The position numbers were made by a program, and so were the translations under genes. From NCBI GenBank assembly GCA_964556425.1, contig CAZKWC010000004.1:27231-91230 (forward strand): a DNA stretch of 64,000 nucleotides, in the 5' to 3' direction. Shown one piece after another: positions 41,482-49,879 of this stretch. The stretch is from JALQUL01 sp964556425 (GTDB taxonomy: Bacteria > Pseudomonadota > Gammaproteobacteria > Burkholderiales > Burkholderiaceae_C). The notes beneath the pieces are model-generated. The model had not been told where the DNA came from, made no database searches, and was given only the letters and a program-made list of their open reading frames with translations. Position 1 is the stretch's first letter; each line of letters starts with the position of its first letter.

Positions 41482-43188
41482 ATGAGCACTTCTAGCAACC
41501 GTCCTTGGTTAACCGCATACCCTGCAGGTGTTCCCGCAGATCTTCAATTGAATCAATATGGTTCATTAGTCGAATTGATGGAGGAAAGTTTTCAAAAATA
41601 TAGTCAACAAACCGCCTACAACTTTATGGGCAAAGACTTTAGTTTTGGACAAACTGACAAATTAAGTTTGTCTTTTGCCTCTTATTTACAAAGCTTGGGT
41701 TTAAATAAAGGTGACCGTGTTGCCATTATGATGCCCAACCTACCGCAATATCCAATTGCAGTAGCCGCTATTCTTAGAGCGGGTTATGTGGTGGTCAATG
41801 TGAACCCTTTATACACCGCCCGCGAACTAGAGCATCAGCTCAATGACTCTGGCTCAAAAGCCATTATCATTATTGAAAACTTTGCCGCCACACTGCAACA
41901 ATGTATTGCAAAAACACCTATCAAGCATGTGGTACTTTGTGCCATTGGTGACCGCCTTGGCTTATTAAAAGGCAGCTTGGTTAATTACGTGATTCGTAAT
42001 GTGAAAAAAATGGTGCCCGCTTTTGATCTAGCTAATGCCGTTCGTTTTAATGATGCATTAAGCGCAGGCAAAAGTCTGCCATTTCAAAAGCCCGCTATTG
42101 TCGCTGATGATGTGGCCGTTTTGCAATATACAGGCGGCACTACAGGAGTGAGTAAAGGGGCTGTTTTATTGCATAGAAATATTATTGCCAACTTATTGCA
42201 ATCTGAAGCGTGGAATCAACCTGCAATGGCAACTATTCCTGCCGATGAGCAGGTTACCACTGTTTGTGCACTACCCCTTTATCATATTTTTGCTTTTACC
42301 GTGGGTATGATGCTGAGCATGCGTACGGGCGGAAAATTAATTTTAATTCCTAACCCGCGCGATATACCTGCCGTGTTAAAAGCTTTAGCACCACACAAAA
42401 TTCACAGCTTCCCTGCTGTCAATACTTTGTTTAATGCATTAGCTAATCACCCCGATTTTAAGACTGTCGATTGGAGCCATTTAAAAGTGTCTTTGGGTGG
42501 TGGTACAGCGGTACAAAGTGCGGTGGCCAAATTATGGTTAGAAAAAACGGGATGCCCTATTTGTGAAGGTTATGGCTTGTCAGAAACCTCACCATCAGCT
42601 AGTTGCAACCCACCCACCAACAAGTCCTTTACAGGCACTATTGGTGTGCCTATTCCTGGCACGGAAATGAAAATTATTGATGATGATGGCAAAGAAGTCG
42701 CAGTTGGACAATCAGGTGAGATTGCAATTCTAGGCCCTCAAGTAATGGCCGGTTATTGGCAGCGCCCCGATGAAACGGCTAAGGTCATAACACACGATCG
42801 CTATTTTAAAACTGGTGACGTGGGCGTGATGGATGAAAACGGTTATTTTAAAATTGTGGATCGTAAAAAAGACATGATTTTAGTAAGTGGTTTTAATGTT
42901 TACCCTACCGAAGTTGAAGATGTAGTAAGCGGCCTAGAGGGTGTTTTAGAATGTGCTTGTGTGGGTGTGCCAGACGATAAAACAGGCGAAGCTGTTAAAT
43001 TGTTTGTCGTTAAAAAGTCCGAGTCTTTAACCGAAGAACAAATCCGGACTTATTGCAAAACCAATATGACCGCCTATAAACAACCTAAATTCATTGTGTT
43101 TAAAACGGAATTACCTAAAACTCCAGTTGGTAAGATTTTGCGCCGTGAATTACGCGATGCGCCAAGCGCCGCACCGGTTTCTCAATAA
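41482..43188 (+). CDS. fadD: FadD, long-chain acyl-CoA synthetase
   Basis: A 568-residue AMP-forming ligase that activates fatty acids at the inner membrane for beta-oxidation or lipid synthesis. The P-loop is LQYTGGTTGVSKGAVLLHRN; later motifs are GYGLSETSPSASCNPP, the hinge YFKTGDVGVMDENGYFKIVDRKKDMILVSG (written in the protein as two adjacent blocks near residues 445-475), and the catalytic Lys in TPVGKILRREL near the end. Length equals E. coli FadD. The next gene starts 16 bp downstream in the same direction. Confidence 0.92.
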   Translation: MSTSSNRPWLTAYPAGVPADLQLNQYGSLVELMEESFQKYSQQTAYNFMGKDFSFGQTDKLSLSFASYLQSLGLNKGDRVAIMMPNLPQYPIAVAAILRAGYVVVNVNPLYTARELEHQLNDSGSKAIIIIENFAATLQQCIAKTPIKHVVLCAIGDRLGLLKGSLVNYVIRNVKKMVPAFDLANAVRFNDALSAGKSLPFQKPAIVADDVAVLQYTGGTTGVSKGAVLLHRNIIANLLQSEAWNQPAMATIPADEQVTTVCALPLYHIFAFTVGMMLSMRTGGKLILIPNPRDIPAVLKALAPHKIHSFPAVNTLFNALANHPDFKTVDWSHLKVSLGGGTAVQSAVAKLWLEKTGCPICEGYGLSETSPSASCNPPTNKSFTGTIGVPIPGTEMKIIDDDGKEVAVGQSGEIAILGPQVMAGYWQRPDETAKVITHDRYFKTGDVGVMDENGYFKIVDRKKDMILVSGFNVYPTEVEDVVSGLEGVLECACVGVPDDKTGEAVKLFVVKKSESLTEEQIRTYCKTNMTAYKQPKFIVFKTELPKTPVGKILRRELRDAPSAAPVSQ

Positions 43189-43204
43189 CCTAAAACTTAT
43201 ATTT

Positions 43205-44011
43205 ATGAAAAAAACCTCTCAACTCTTTTTTGCAAGCTTGCTTGCCACTGTTAGCTTATTTAGTAGTAATTTAAGCTCTGCTCAAGCCCTGCCAGATTTA
43301 AAAGGTAGAACTATTATTGCAGTGACTGAAAATGCTTACCCGCCTCTTAATATGAAAGATGCCAAAACAGGCCAAGGCGTAGGCTGGGAATATGACGCAT
43401 TCAATGAAATTGCTAAACGCCTTAATGCTAAAGTCGAATGGAAACTCACTAGCTGGGACACCATGATTGAAGCGGTTCGGAAAGGCCAATACGATGTAGG
43501 CATGGACGGCATTACCATCAAAGAAGATAGAAAAAAACAAGTTGCTTTCTCTGAGCCTTATATGGTCTCTGAGCAATTTATGATGGTAAGAGCCAATGAA
43601 AAACGTATTATCGATGCCAAAGTTTTTAAAACTAACACCCAATTATTAATTGGTGCACAAGGCGGTACGACTAATTTTTACACTGCAGTTTATGAAGTAC
43701 TAGACGGTAGTGAAAAAAATCCGCGTATTAAGTTATACGACACTTTTGGTTTATCGATGCAGGCGCTTAAAGTAGGCGATGTTGATATGGTGTTAACCGA
43801 TGGCGTTTCTGCTCAAGGTTATATCAAGGCTTTTCCAAAAGACTTTAAAACTGTGGGTAAACCAATGGGCCGTGAAGAATTTGGTTTTATTATGAAACCC
43901 AAATCAGATTTGGTAAAACCTATTAATGCCGCATTAGCGCAAATGAAGGCCGATGGCACACTTAAAAAATTAGATCAAAAATGGTTTGTGGACTACAAAT
44001 TAAAGCCCTAA
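43205..44011 (+). CDS. Polar amino-acid ABC transporter binding protein
   Basis: 268 residues from ATG 43205, with a signal peptide (cleavage after LSSA or SSAQA, about residue 24); the open frame upstream to 43094 lies inside fadD and is spurious. Family-3 solute-binding protein: ENAYPPLNMKDAKTGQGVGWEYDAFNEIAKRL and DVGMDGITIKEDRKKQVAFSEPY split over the first lobe, and VLTDGVSAQGYI in the second. The ligand is probably a polar or basic amino acid. Encoded 16 bp after fadD and before a permease, but two hairpins including a strong terminator separate it from that permease. Confidence 0.87.
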   Translation: MKKTSQLFFASLLATVSLFSSNLSSAQALPDLKGRTIIAVTENAYPPLNMKDAKTGQGVGWEYDAFNEIAKRLNAKVEWKLTSWDTMIEAVRKGQYDVGMDGITIKEDRKKQVAFSEPYMVSEQFMMVRANEKRIIDAKVFKTNTQLLIGAQGGTTNFYTAVYEVLDGSEKNPRIKLYDTFGLSMQALKVGDVDMVLTDGVSAQGYIKAFPKDFKTVGKPMGREEFGFIMKPKSDLVKPINAALAQMKADGTLKKLDQKWFVDYKLKP

Positions 44012-44020
44012 TTTTTAGTG

Positions 44021-44049
44021 TTTTAAGAGTGAGGTTCTAGCTCTTAAAA
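44021..44049 (+). promoter_or_regulatory. Hairpin after the amino-acid binding-protein gene
   Basis: TTTTAAGAG (44021-44029) pairs perfectly with CTCTTAAAA (44041-44049), 10 bp after the stop codon. Likely 3'-end stabiliser or part of a double terminator. Confidence 0.5.
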
Positions 44050-44080
44050 ATAGAGTTGAGTCGTTCATTTTCAAGTTTTT

Positions 44081-44108
44081 AAAGAGGTGTTTACACCTCT
44101 TTTTCTTT
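44081..44108 (+). terminator. Strong terminator between binding protein and permease
   Basis: Perfect 10-bp stem AAAGAGGTGT/ACACCTCTTT (44081-44090 with 44093-44102) followed by TTCTTTT. Confidence 0.82.
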
Positions 44109-44141
44109 TGCCATTATTTACTCTTTTGTTTTTTAACTTTT

Positions 44142-44957
44142 ATGATAATTAGCAACACCAACAACGACAAGCAAGATAAACCTTATTGGCTCTATGCCAT
44201 GATGTTATTGGGTGTGTTGTTTATGGGTTTAGCCATTGCTGATGGACGTTATGAGCTTATTTTTTACACCTTAATTGCTGGTATTGGTGTGACTTTACAA
44301 GTGGCTATTATTAGCTTTTTTTTATCTTGTAGTGTGGGTTTGTTGTTGGCTCTTGCTAGTTTATCTAAACACCAATGGTTAAGGCAATCGGCTCGCTTTT
44401 ATATTGAACTCATAAGAGGTATACCAGCACTGGTTATTTTGCTTTATATTACCTTTGCAGCCACTCCCGCTTTGGTAGAACTTTATCAAACTATTTTTGC
44501 TAGTTTAATCGAACAAGGTTTTTTACCTGACATTCAAATTCGCGATGTCTCTAATTTAGTGAGGGCGGTAATCGCACTTGCAGTCGCCTACAGTGCTTTC
44601 TTGGCGGAGGTATTTAGAGCCGGCTTGCAAAGCATCGAGAAATCTCAAGTTGAGGCCGCACAAGCCTTGGGTTTATCGAGATGGTTAACATTTAGACTGG
44701 TGATTTGGCCACAAGCCTTCAAACGTGTTTTGCCAGTTTTAGGCAATGATTTTATTGCTATGGTCAAAGACTCTTCTTTGGTTTCTGTGTTGGGTGTCAA
44801 TGACATTACCCAATTAGGCAAACTTTATGCCTCGGCTTCATTTTTAACGGTAGAAACCTATAACGTAGTTGCGGTTTTGTATTTGATACTTACCATCGGC
44901 TTATCTTTGGTGCTTAGACGACTAGAGCGACATCTACAAACCAAAGATAAATCCTAG
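44142..44957 (+). CDS. Polar amino-acid ABC transporter permease
   Basis: A 271-residue HisM/GlnP-type permease with five or six helices. The family EAA loop reads EAAQALGLSRWLTFRLVIWPQAFKRVLPVL as two adjacent blocks near residues 185-215; upstream are ELIRGIPALVILLYI and FLAEVFRAGLQSI. It presumably forms a homodimer and works with the binding protein encoded just upstream. No ATPase gene lies in the window, so the ATP-hydrolysing subunit must come from elsewhere. A strong terminator precedes the gene, so expression is either low by read-through or driven by a promoter in the short space after it. Convergent with corA, 14 bp apart. Confidence 0.87.
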   Translation: MIISNTNNDKQDKPYWLYAMMLLGVLFMGLAIADGRYELIFYTLIAGIGVTLQVAIISFFLSCSVGLLLALASLSKHQWLRQSARFYIELIRGIPALVILLYITFAATPALVELYQTIFASLIEQGFLPDIQIRDVSNLVRAVIALAVAYSAFLAEVFRAGLQSIEKSQVEAAQALGLSRWLTFRLVIWPQAFKRVLPVLGNDFIAMVKDSSLVSVLGVNDITQLGKLYASASFLTVETYNVVAVLYLILTIGLSLVLRRLERHLQTKDKS

Positions 44958-44971
44958 CGCATTAATGCGGT

Positions 44972-45958
44972 TTATTTTAACCAGCCACGACGCCTAAAAT
45001 AGACCATAGGCACGGCGGCACTTAACACCATTAAACTGAGCGCCCAAGGGTAGCCCATTACCCAGTTGGTTTCAGGCATAAATTTAAAGTTCATACCGTA
45101 GCTGCTCGCCACCAAGGTAGGTGGCAGCAAAGCCACACTGGCCACCGAGAACAATTTAATAATTTTATTTTGGTTGATGTTAATAAAACCAACGGTGGCA
45201 TCCATCAAGAAGTTAATCTTGTCAAACAAGAATGCAGTGTGAGAGTCGAGCGAGTCAATATCGCGCAAAATTTGCCTCGCATCTTCAAACTGATCAGCAT
45301 TTAACAAACGCCTACGCATTAAAAAGCTAACCGCCCTTCGGGTATCCATCATGTTGCGACGTATCCTGCCGTTTAAATCTTCATGTCTGGCGATTGCGCT
45401 CAGTACTTCACCGGCGGTGTCATCGGTTACATTGGCAGCCAACACTTTACTACTTACCTTTTCGAGGTGGTCATAAATACTCTCTAGGGTATCGGCGCAG
45501 TATTCGGCATCGGCGTCAAATAATTTAAGCAAAACCTCTTTGGCGTCTTCTAATAAACCGGGCACCCTACGCGCTCTTAAACGCAGTAATCTAAACACAG
45601 GTAGGTCTTCATCATGAATCGAAAACAAAATACCTGGGCCATGTTCAATAGCACCCACATGATGCAAGATAAATGCCACCCTCACGGCTCTAGGTTCATC
45701 GGCGTCGGCAATTAAAAAATCAGAACGAATATGCAAATTACCATCGTCTTCTTCGTAAAAGCGCGCAGACTCCTCGATGTCTTCGTCCATTGCATCTTCT
45801 GGAATGGCTAAACCGTAGTGCTGTTTCACCCAACGTTTTTCTTCTAAGGTTGGTGATTCTAAATCGACCCAAATTGGGTTGTAATTGGCAAGGTCGGCTA
45901 AGGACTCTATTTCTTCTTGAAACAGACGACCATTAACCAAAGAGAAAATATTGAGCAT
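44972..45958 (-). CDS. corA: CorA, magnesium/cobalt channel
   Basis: A 328-residue pentameric Mg2+ channel subunit. Long acidic cytoplasmic N-terminal part, then two C-terminal helices; the pore-mouth signature Gly288-Met289-Asn290 lies in SSYGMNFKFMPETNW. The C-terminus is basic (YFRRRGWLK). A good Shine-Dalgarno, AAGGAG, sits 7 bases before the ATG. Upstream in the likely leader is a long inverted repeat, listed separately. Confidence 0.93.
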   Translation of the reverse strand: MLNIFSLVNGRLFQEEIESLADLANYNPIWVDLESPTLEEKRWVKQHYGLAIPEDAMDEDIEESARFYEEDDGNLHIRSDFLIADADEPRAVRVAFILHHVGAIEHGPGILFSIHDEDLPVFRLLRLRARRVPGLLEDAKEVLLKLFDADAEYCADTLESIYDHLEKVSSKVLAANVTDDTAGEVLSAIARHEDLNGRIRRNMMDTRRAVSFLMRRRLLNADQFEDARQILRDIDSLDSHTAFLFDKINFLMDATVGFININQNKIIKLFSVASVALLPPTLVASSYGMNFKFMPETNWVMGYPWALSLMVLSAAVPMVYFRRRGWLK

Positions 45959-46013
45959 AGCTCACTCCTTAGATGATTGGTGCAGGCAACAAGTTGCTAG
46001 TGACGTAAAAGGT

Positions 46014-46085
46014 CGCTTTCAGCTCTGTGCACTGTTACACCAACAAGGAATGAAGGGGCAGTGTCTTAAAAAAGAGCTGAAAGCG
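46014..46085 (-). promoter_or_regulatory. Long inverted repeat upstream of corA
   Basis: Perfect 13-bp arms CGCTTTCAGCTCT (46014-46026) and AGAGCTGAAAGCG (46073-46085) around 46 nt, which themselves contain an inner CACTG/CAGTG pair. In a corA transcript it would start about 55 nt before the AUG. Either a structured leader or a small remnant mobile element. Confidence 0.6.
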
Positions 46086-46505
46086 AAAGACTGGGATAAG
46101 TTTCCAAGAATTCGCTCCAAATGGCTATTTGAAATAAATGTAAAACGCTTTAAGCAGTTTTGATGAAGTGCTAAGTTTAGCATTAATGACTATTATCGCC
46201 ATAAGCTATTACAAATTGATGAACTCTTTAGCTAACTGTCTAATTCTTTTAGTTTTTTCATCAAATTTGATAGGAAAGCAACATTGCACTTCTGCACCAA
46301 AACCACTATTTAGGTAAATAAGCCATAGATGGTGCAATGCAATATGAGAATTTCTTGCAATAATTTTTTTTTCAGTGCATAGTGAAGTCATCAACAAAAA
46401 AACATAGCAAATACTTCACGTATTTGTCATGCAGTTGGTATATGTGTGGCTACGCGGCTACTGGCCTGCTAGCCACTTGATTGAATAGGCACTTGGAGGC
46501 ACTCT
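46086..46505. other. Non-coding stretch between corA leader and hpf
   Basis: About 420 bp in which I see no convincing gene. A 62-codon minus-strand frame (46209-46397) has no recognisable sequence and no ribosome-binding site. A 7-bp stem GTGGCTA/TAGCCAC (46446-46452 with 46470-46476) lies 30 bp before hpf, and GGAGG precedes the hpf ATG. The rpoN gene often found upstream of hpf is absent. Confidence 0.55.
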
Positions 46506-46838
46506 ATGAATTTAACAATTAGTGGTCATCATTTGGAAGTTACCCCCGCCTTGCGCAGTTACGTTACCTCAAAATTGGATCGAATCACCAAACATTTTGA
46601 TAGCGTAGTCGATATTAAAGTTTTATTGACAGTTGAAAAACAAAAGGAAAAAGAAGGCAGACAAAGAGCTGAATGCAATATTCACGTAAAAGGAAACGAT
46701 TTATTTGCAGAAAGTGCACATCAAGATTTATATGCAGCAGTAGATGAATTGGTCGATAAACTAGATAGACAAGTGTCTAAACATAAAGAAAAAATACAAG
46801 AGCACCATCACACTTCTGCTAAACGAATGATTCAATAA
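46506..46838 (+). CDS. hpf: HPF, ribosome hibernation-promoting factor
   Basis: A 110-residue short-form HPF/YfiA protein that binds in the 30S decoding site during starvation. The fold shows MNLTISGHHLEVTPALRSYV, the basic helix region and DLYAAVDELVDKLDRQVSKHKEK, with a His-rich tail. It is preceded by GGAGG. It begins the hpf-ptsN-hprK block; a strong terminator follows it, so ptsN has its own promoter. Confidence 0.92.
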   Translation: MNLTISGHHLEVTPALRSYVTSKLDRITKHFDSVVDIKVLLTVEKQKEKEGRQRAECNIHVKGNDLFAESAHQDLYAAVDELVDKLDRQVSKHKEKIQEHHHTSAKRMIQ

Positions 46839-46862
46839 ATTTTTACAATTATTTATTTTAAG

Positions 46863-46887
46863 AGCCATCAAGTGATGGCTTTTTTTA
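46863..46887 (+). terminator. hpf terminator
   Basis: Perfect 8-bp stem AGCCATCA/TGATGGCT with a 2-nt AG spacer, followed by TTTTTTT. Confidence 0.85.
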
Positions 46888-47263
46888 TGTTCATTGTGTG
46901 TGGCATATCCGCATCATTTTTTCTAATATGATAATATTTTTATTATGAATTAAGCTTTAAAGGCTTTAATTAACAAATTAATTTTTGAAAGGGTTGTTTT
47001 GGGTATTGCACAGCGGTGCATTTCTTGCATAATCGCCAATCCGACAAATAGATGTTGTGTGCTGGAGGCAAGTAAATAATTACACTTGTAAAGTCAACTT
47101 GTTTTATGATTCAAGGTGTCTTTGCTATTTTTATTTATGAAGAGAGCCATCAACCCATCTTCACTTATAAGAAGATAATCGGACCAAGAATAGTAGTTAT
47201 CAACAATGCCTGTCGATATTTCATCTCAAGAAATATCGGGTTGAGGACAAAAGTATCCACATC
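46888..47263 (+). other. Leader/promoter region of ptsN
   Basis: 376 bp without a credible gene. Contains a sigma-54-like GG-N10-GC element (CGGTGCATTTCTTGCA, 47014-47029; 8 of 11 consensus positions) and a 9-bp hairpin CGATATTTC/GAAATATCG (47214-47222 with 47230-47238). GAGGA lies 16 bases before the ptsN ATG, further than usual. Confidence 0.45.
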
Positions 47264-47734
47264 ATGAATCGAATCTCCGAAATATTGAAACCCCAGCAAG
47301 TGCTGGTACAACTTGAAGTCACTAGTAAAAAACGTGTCTTTGAGGAAGCTGGGCTTTTGTTTGAAAGTTTACACAATTTAAGTCGTACCGTTGTCACCGA
47401 TAGCCTGTTTGCACGCGAGCGTTTGGGCTCTACTGGTTTAGGTCATGGCGTGGCCATCCCGCATGGTCGAATTAAAGGACTCAAAACGCCTATGGCGGCA
47501 ATTTTTCAATTGGCCACCCCTATAAGCTTTGATGCGCCAGATGAAATTCCAGTTAGTCTTTTGGTCTTTTTATTAGTACCAGAAGCGGCTACCCAAAAAC
47601 ATTTAGAATTACTTTCACAAATTGCAGAAATGTTAAGCGATTCTGCCCTGCGTGATCGCCTCATGAATAGCACCGATGCTGGTCAACTTTTTGCTGATGT
47701 TTTCCAATGGCAAAGTCATCTTGCTAATGCCTAA
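47264..47734 (+). CDS. ptsN: PtsN, nitrogen-regulatory EIIA
   Basis: A 156-residue EIIA-Ntr protein of the nitrogen PTS. The phosphorylated His67 lies in GLGHGVAIPHGRIKGL. It relays phosphate state to regulators of potassium transport, nitrogen and carbon metabolism in related bacteria. hprK follows after 24 bp, the usual betaproteobacterial pair. Start by ATG at 47264 matches the family N-terminus (MNRISEIL). Confidence 0.93.
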   Translation: MNRISEILKPQQVLVQLEVTSKKRVFEEAGLLFESLHNLSRTVVTDSLFARERLGSTGLGHGVAIPHGRIKGLKTPMAAIFQLATPISFDAPDEIPVSLLVFLLVPEAATQKHLELLSQIAEMLSDSALRDRLMNSTDAGQLFADVFQWQSHLANA

Positions 47735-47758
47735 TTTCTCTTCCATAAAGGACGCCTC

Positions 47759-48715
47759 ATGAAACCAGGAGTCGTTAGTGCAGACACTCTTTTTAATGCT
47801 TGTAAAAAATCATTAAAGTGGGCTTGGTTATCGGGGCTAGGAGCTACTGAAAGACGCTTTGATGAGGTAGCAGTGAAGCAAGCTCAATCGGGTGCTGACC
47901 TTGTGGGCTATCTTAACTATATTCATCCTTATCGAGTGCAAGTTTTAGGACATCGAGAATGCGCCTATCTTAGCAATGCAGCCCCTGCTGACTGCCAACG
48001 CAGAATCAAACGCATTGTGACCTTGCTACCGCCTGTACTGGTATTAGCAGACGCTCAAGCAGCTCCTGTAGGACTCACAGAAATGTGTGAAGCGCAACAA
48101 ATTCCTCTGTTTTCCACTGAAGAATCCGCGGCTTTTGTCATTGACGTGATTCGCGCCTTTTTATCTAAATATTTTGCAGATCGCACCACTACACACGGTG
48201 TGTTTATGGATATTTTAGGTTTAGGTGTACTCATTACCGGAGAATCTGGCCTTGGTAAAAGTGAGTTAGGCCTTGAGTTGATATCAAGGGGTAACGGTTT
48301 GGTAGCTGACGATGTAGTCGATTTACACCGAATTAATCAAACCACCCTAGAGGGTAGGTGCCCCGAGCTATTACAAAATATGCTGGAAGTGCGAGGAATT
48401 GGACTTTTAGATATTAGAGCCATTTTTGGCGAGACCGCAGTTCGCCGCCATATGCGATTAAAACTTATTGTGCATTTAGTGCGAAAACAAACGCTAGAGC
48501 GTGACTATGAGCGTATGCCCGCTGAACCTATTACCCAAGAAATATTAGGCATTCCTATTCGTAAAGTGGTTATTCAGATGGTGGCAGGTCGTAATGCAGC
48601 AGTTTTAGTAGAAGCTGCCGTTCGTAACACTATTTTACAATTGCGTGGCATTGACAGTTATGCCGAATTTGCCGAGCGTCAAAGAGTGGCGATGAATACC
48701 GATAACTTCAGCTGA
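47759..48715 (+). CDS. hprK: HprK, HPr kinase/phosphorylase
   Basis: 318 residues; phosphorylates HPr on serine and reverses it. Walker A GESGLGKSE (161-169) and the HprK signature near LLQNMLEVRGIGLLDIRAIFG are present. The N-terminal half is the divergent regulatory domain. Ends 12 bp from the convergent fur stop. Confidence 0.94.
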   Translation: MKPGVVSADTLFNACKKSLKWAWLSGLGATERRFDEVAVKQAQSGADLVGYLNYIHPYRVQVLGHRECAYLSNAAPADCQRRIKRIVTLLPPVLVLADAQAAPVGLTEMCEAQQIPLFSTEESAAFVIDVIRAFLSKYFADRTTTHGVFMDILGLGVLITGESGLGKSELGLELISRGNGLVADDVVDLHRINQTTLEGRCPELLQNMLEVRGIGLLDIRAIFGETAVRRHMRLKLIVHLVRKQTLERDYERMPAEPITQEILGIPIRKVVIQMVAGRNAAVLVEAAVRNTILQLRGIDSYAEFAERQRVAMNTDNFS

Positions 48716-48727
48716 TTAAAAAATAAT

Positions 48728-49171
48728 TTAGACCGACTCTGTTGTGGTTTTACGATACTGACAATCTTTTTTAGTACAGTTGGCATAGAGGCTTAAAGCA
48801 TGTTCGTTTAGCTTAAAACCCTTTGCTTCTGCTATTTGATGTTGTCTTTTTTCAATTTCGGGATCAAAAAACTCTTCAACTCGACCACAGTCTAGGCACA
48901 CTAAATGGTCATGGTGCTCGCCTAAATCAAGTTCATATACAGCTTTGCCATTTTCAAAGCTACTGCGACTTAAAATGCCAGCTTGCTCAAATTGAGTCAA
49001 AACACGATAAACAGTCGCCAAGCCAATATCAACACGATCTTGAGATAAAAAGCGATAAATGTCTTCTGCACTCATATGTCGCTCTTGGCTTTTTTGAAAA
49101 ACCTCCAAGATTTTAATGCGTGGCAAAGTAATTTTTAAGCCAGTATTTTTGAGGTCTTCGTGCGTATTCAT
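48728..49171 (-). CDS. fur: Fur, ferric uptake regulator
   Basis: A 147-residue Fur protein. Winged helix: PRIKILEVFQKSQERHMSAEDIYRFL and IGLATVYRVLTQFEQAGIL. Metal sites: HHDHLVCLDCGRVEEF and the second Cys pair CTKKDC. Represses iron uptake when Fe2+-loaded. Divergent from bamE, 145 bp between the starts, the standard betaproteobacterial order. I could not find a classical 19-bp Fur box in the gap. Confidence 0.94.
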   Translation of the reverse strand: MNTHEDLKNTGLKITLPRIKILEVFQKSQERHMSAEDIYRFLSQDRVDIGLATVYRVLTQFEQAGILSRSSFENGKAVYELDLGEHHDHLVCLDCGRVEEFFDPEIEKRQHQIAEAKGFKLNEHALSLYANCTKKDCQYRKTTTESV

Positions 49172-49254
49172 ATAAAATTGTGTCTAATTAAGATATTTTA
49201 ATCTCTTAAAAGTAAAAAAAGAAAAATAACCCTTATAAGTATTGTCAATCAAAA

Positions 49255-49282
49255 TTGTCAATGGCTTTGTAGGCGCTACAAT
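49255..49282 (+). promoter_or_regulatory. bamE promoter
   Basis: -35 TTGTCA (49255-49260), 16-bp spacer, -10 TACAAT (49277-49282); start predicted near 49289, 28 nt before the chosen bamE ATG, which rules out the longer bamE frame beginning at 49242. Confidence 0.7.
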
Positions 49283-49316
49283 CACATCATCTCATCGCTT
49301 GGCGAAGGTTTTCACT

Positions 49317-49790
49317 ATGCGCAAATTATTACGTACATCTTCTTTGGCTTCGGCCTTGGTTTATAGCCTTATTGCTGTTGGCTCTTTAAGCTTGTCTGGT
49401 TGTAGTACCAGTAGCTTTATGTCCTCACTCGCACCTTATAAGGTCGAAGTGGTTCAAGGTAACTCGGTTTCCCGTGAACAAGTATCACAACTAAAAAACG
49501 GTATGAGCCGCGATCAAGTGGGTGATATTTTAGGCACTCCATTGTTGGTGAGTCTTTTTCATGCAGACCGCTGGGAATATGGTTTTTTAATGCGCCGTCC
49601 TGGTGTTGAAGTTCAATCTCGAAAGCTAACCGTTTTCTTTGAAAACGACAAACTCAGCAAGGTAGAGGGCGACACCATGCCTAGCGAAGCCGAGTTTGTG
49701 GATAACATCAGCAAAAAATTGCGTTTTGGCTCTGTTCCTAAGCTGGAACTCACCGATTCAGAAATTCAAAAATATCCAGTCAAACAATAA
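49317..49790 (+). CDS. bamE: BamE, outer-membrane assembly lipoprotein
   Basis: 157 residues from ATG 49317, preceded by GAAGG and lying just after the predicted promoter start. Lipoprotein signal with lipid Cys29 (SLSLSGCS). BamE/SmpA domain: REQVSQLKNGMSRDQVGDIL, GTPLLVSLFHADRWEYGF and LTVFFENDKLSKVEGD. Accessory lipoprotein of the BamA beta-barrel machine. The frame extends to 49242 but that leader is not a signal peptide. Confidence 0.92.
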   Translation: MRKLLRTSSLASALVYSLIAVGSLSLSGCSTSSFMSSLAPYKVEVVQGNSVSREQVSQLKNGMSRDQVGDILGTPLLVSLFHADRWEYGFLMRRPGVEVQSRKLTVFFENDKLSKVEGDTMPSEAEFVDNISKKLRFGSVPKLELTDSEIQKYPVKQ

Positions 49791-49879
49791 ATTCGTTTTT
49801 GTTTGCCAAACTCTAAAGCCTTCCCTTGAATTTGGCATTTTCTTGGGTTGGCATTTTGTTTTTATAAAATTGTAATCTT

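Noticed and set aside
43094..43204. Extended N-terminus of the amino-acid binding protein
   Set aside because: It lies inside fadD in another frame; the ATG at 43205 gives a proper signal peptide.
45951..46163. 70-codon plus-strand frame with TTG start overlapping the corA start
   Set aside because: No ribosome-binding site, rare start, lies across the inverted repeat and the corA leader; no recognisable protein sequence.
46209..46397. 62-codon minus-strand frame between corA and hpf
   Set aside because: No ribosome-binding site and no family resemblance; treated as chance in AT-rich DNA.
47110..47267. 52-codon frame ending in an ATGA overlap with ptsN
   Set aside because: No Shine-Dalgarno and unremarkable composition; the overlap can arise by chance and it lies across a hairpin.
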